From NCBI GenBank assembly GCA_944325905.1, contig CALVBY010000007.1, positions 1-44,702 on the forward strand: a stretch of DNA of 44,702 nucleotides, read 5' to 3'. Of this stretch, positions 43,521-44,702 are shown piece after piece (within the stretch, counting starts at the first letter, position 1; every line of letters begins with the position of its first letter). Source of the stretch: Candidatus Gastranaerophilales bacterium. GTDB taxonomy: Bacteria > Cyanobacteriota > Vampirovibrionia > Gastranaerophilales > Gastranaerophilaceae. The notes under the pieces are model-generated. The model was not told the DNA's origin. It saw only the letters and a program-made list of their open reading frames with translations, and did not search any database. The translations under genes were made by a program, and so were the position numbers.

Positions 43521-43832
43521 TTATTCTAAGATTTCACCTTCCATGGCATTTTCTCCCGGTAAACAAACTCCAAATTGGCAATTAGAATTGTAGTCTTGTG
43601 TGCTCTGAGGTGGAGTTGTATTAATTAGTTCGTTGTAATATGGTTTTGTATATCTTGGTTGAAAAGCATCTGTTTTCTTTAATTCATCAAGGTTATCAGG
43701 ATCGTAGCGTTCTTGAAGTGTATCTTTATCCAACACGGATGCTGTGCATGGTTCGTTTGAATCGATACTGCAGGATGCAATTGCAGGTTGTGTTAATAAA
43801 ATAATTGTAAGTAATATCAGAAAATTTTTCAT
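43521..43832 (-). CDS. small secreted or lipid-anchored hypothetical protein
   Basis: The 103-residue protein has a signal sequence (MKNFLILLTIILLTQPAIAS) followed at once by Cys. IASC fits a relaxed lipobox, so it may be a lipoprotein; plain secretion with Ala-x-Ala-type cleavage is the alternative. The mature part is acidic, Pro/Tyr-rich and has three further Cys. GGGGGA precedes the ATG. It is unrecognised and monocistronic. Confidence 0.7.
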   Translation of the reverse strand: MKNFLILLTIILLTQPAIASCSIDSNEPCTASVLDKDTLQERYDPDNLDELKKTDAFQPRYTKPYYNELINTTPPQSTQDYNSNCQFGVCLPGENAMEGEILE

Positions 43833-43916
43833 ATATGTCCCCCAGTTGTTATATATGCAGAATAACTTATTGGGGGAGGTTTTACATTGCCAAAAAGTAG
43901 TGTCTTTTAATTTTAA

Positions 43917-44336
43917 TTATCTTAAATTCATTTTTTTAGATAGTTTGTTTATAACTTCTTTAAAGGGGACAATAGGTTCCATTTTATATCCGCAGTCATC
44001 AGAGAGGGCTCCGCCCATGGAGAATAATTCTTCTTGAGGGTATCTCCTGCATATGCCGGGACGCCAGAAGTGAACTTTGCATTTGTGGGTTATGGGGTCT
44101 AGGTTTTGGCATTCAAAAATAAGACCGATTTCGTCTTTGCCTATTACTTTTAAATTTTTGTAGAAACTATGCAGATATTGAAGTTTTTCGAATTCTTTTT
44201 CGTCTTGGAGTACGTGTTTGTAATGTTTTACGTAGATTTGTGTGCAGCATTTGCCGCAGGCTTTGCATTTGCCGGTTCGGTAGTATTTTTTCTTTAATAT
44301 TTTAGATAAAAACCATTTTTTTATTTTTAGGAACAT
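43917..44336 (-). CDS. YkgJ-family cysteine-cluster protein
   Basis: The 139-residue protein has the YkgJ (zinc- or iron-chelating, CxxCxxCC) pattern: GKCKACGKCCTQI, then LIFECQNLDPITHKCKVHFWRPGICRRYP and a late SDDCGY. Members are thought to bind metal; the function is not established. ATG 44336 is preferred because TATAAT (44343-44348) ends six bases before it, and the longer in-frame start at 44351 lies upstream of that box. Confidence 0.85.
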   Translation of the reverse strand: MFLKIKKWFLSKILKKKYYRTGKCKACGKCCTQIYVKHYKHVLQDEKEFEKLQYLHSFYKNLKVIGKDEIGLIFECQNLDPITHKCKVHFWRPGICRRYPQEELFSMGGALSDDCGYKMEPIVPFKEVINKLSKKMNLR

Positions 44337-44342
44337 AATAAC

Positions 44343-44348
44343 ATTATA
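44343..44348 (-). promoter_or_regulatory. -10 box, leaderless start of the YkgJ-family gene
   Basis: TATAAT on the minus strand ends exactly six bases before ATG 44336, with no ribosome site. The remaining DNA from 44349 to 44477 is AT-rich, and I see no gene in it. Confidence 0.5.
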
Positions 44349-44477
44349 CATTCTTAATTATTAATTTTTGTAAACATTTTTTTGTTATAAGGCAATATAA
44401 AATCTTCAGGAAAATTAAAAAATATGCAAAAAGAAACTGACATAATACTATATATAACCTAAAAAATAACCAACCTT

Positions 44478-44503
44478 GACCTCTGTATAGGAGGTCTTTT
44501 TTT
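44478..44503 (+). terminator. orphan plus-strand terminator
   Basis: GACCTC and GAGGTC pair around TGTATAG and are followed by seven T. No plus-strand gene precedes it in the 127 bases after the YkgJ-family gene, so the transcript it ends is unknown; a small RNA is possible. Confidence 0.6.
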
Positions 44504-44510
44504 GTCGCTC

Positions 44511-44702
44511 GAGCAGAGGCACGAGCGGAGCGAGAGACGAGCATCAACAACGCAAACGTTGAGTTTGCGGAGGTGATGAGAGCGTTGCCGTTTAATGCGA
44601 GAGCGAAAAGCGAGAGCAGAGGAGTGAGCGGAGCGAGAGACGAGCATCAACAACGCAAACGTTGAGTTTGCGGAGGTGATGAGAGCGTTGCCGTTTAATG
44701 CG
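44511..44702. repeat. 103-bp tandem repeat, GC-richer than its surroundings, cut by the window end
   Basis: The segment from GAGCAGAGG at 44511 recurs at 44614, exactly 103 bases later. Apart from CAC/AGT at 44520-44522 versus 44623-44625, the copies match to the last base of the window. Each unit holds a hairpin (CGCAAAC, GTTGA, GTTTGCG). The purine-rich GAGCGGAGCGAGAGACGAGC part is unlike the neighbouring AT-rich DNA. Short ORFs across it are not conserved in frame because 103 is not a multiple of three. Confidence 0.85.

Noticed and set aside
44344-44653. Two overlapping minus-strand ORFs beginning MLMLVSRSA across the tandem repeat
   Set aside because: The repeat period of 103 bases is not a multiple of three, so the ORFs are a by-product of the repeat rather than conserved coding.
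1-44702. tRNA genes, CRISPR arrays, insertion sequences or transposases
   Set aside because: No T-arm outside tmRNA, no regularly spaced repeat set and no transposase-like protein was seen on either strand.

Overview
The window looks like a chromosomal segment of a low-GC, non-photosynthetic relative of the cyanobacteria, most likely gut-type Gastranaerophilales (Vampirovibrionia/Melainabacteria). This rests on pilin-like proteins with the FTLAEVLITLGIIG signature, a long cyanobacterial-style NusB, many small lineage-restricted hypotheticals, and Gram-negative-type envelope genes. The species call is inference; the housekeeping genes do not settle it. No phage, insertion sequence, CRISPR array, rRNA or tRNA gene was found.

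Layout. 1-5.6 kb: the edge of a DUF4186-like gene, tmRNA (ssrA), two large hypotheticals with internal lipobox-like segments flanking an HTH/zinc-ribbon regulator, then recA and a MerR-like coiled-coil gene. 5.7-10.4 kb (minus): rpmB, then the grpE-dnaJ operon, which runs on into a YVTN beta-propeller protein and an O-methyltransferase, and one hypothetical. 10.5-20.5 kb (plus): murA, a small repeat protein, mfd, a parvulin lipoprotein, a stop-interrupted pilin gene, glyA, a WecA/TagO-type transferase and a small membrane protein. 20.5-24.3 kb: tyrA, two divergent XRE repressor-like genes around a shared operator, and proB-proA. 24.3-32.3 kb: the gapless alr-lpd-lipA operon, a small HTH gene, the gapless nusB-ftsY-M14 peptidase operon, a hypothetical and cysS. 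32.3-41.3 kb: a second stop-interrupted pilin gene, the spoIID-murJ-tsaC operon, a divergent RelA/SpoT-like protein and a small partner-like gene, then mtnA, a membrane protein, ruvC and an intact pilin gene on the minus strand. 41.5-44.7 kb: dnaK, a small lipoprotein, a YkgJ-type CxxC protein, and a GC-richer 103-bp tandem repeat running off the window end.

Genes working together. Cell-wall synthesis and remodelling (murA, alr, murJ, SpoIID-like, M14 peptidase, WecA-like), chaperones (dnaK, and dnaJ/grpE at a separate locus), DNA repair (recA, ruvC, mfd), proline synthesis (proBA), lipoate use (lipA, lpd) and translation (rpmB, cysS, tsaC, ssrA) are all represented. The pattern is ordinary core metabolism interspersed with lineage-specific proteins.

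Most unusual signals. (1) Two pilin loci share one upstream design: a Shine-Dalgarno-led short ORF containing a 9-nt G or C homopolymer, then a perfect TTGACA-N17-TATAAT promoter exactly 6 nt before the pilin ATG. This is a candidate phase-variable or dual-start switch. (2) Nine genes show a -10 box, exactly six bases, then ATG, predicting widespread leaderless transcription. (3) Two of three pilin genes carry a single in-frame stop. (4) Unrelated hypotheticals share an N-terminal INFxG-like signature.
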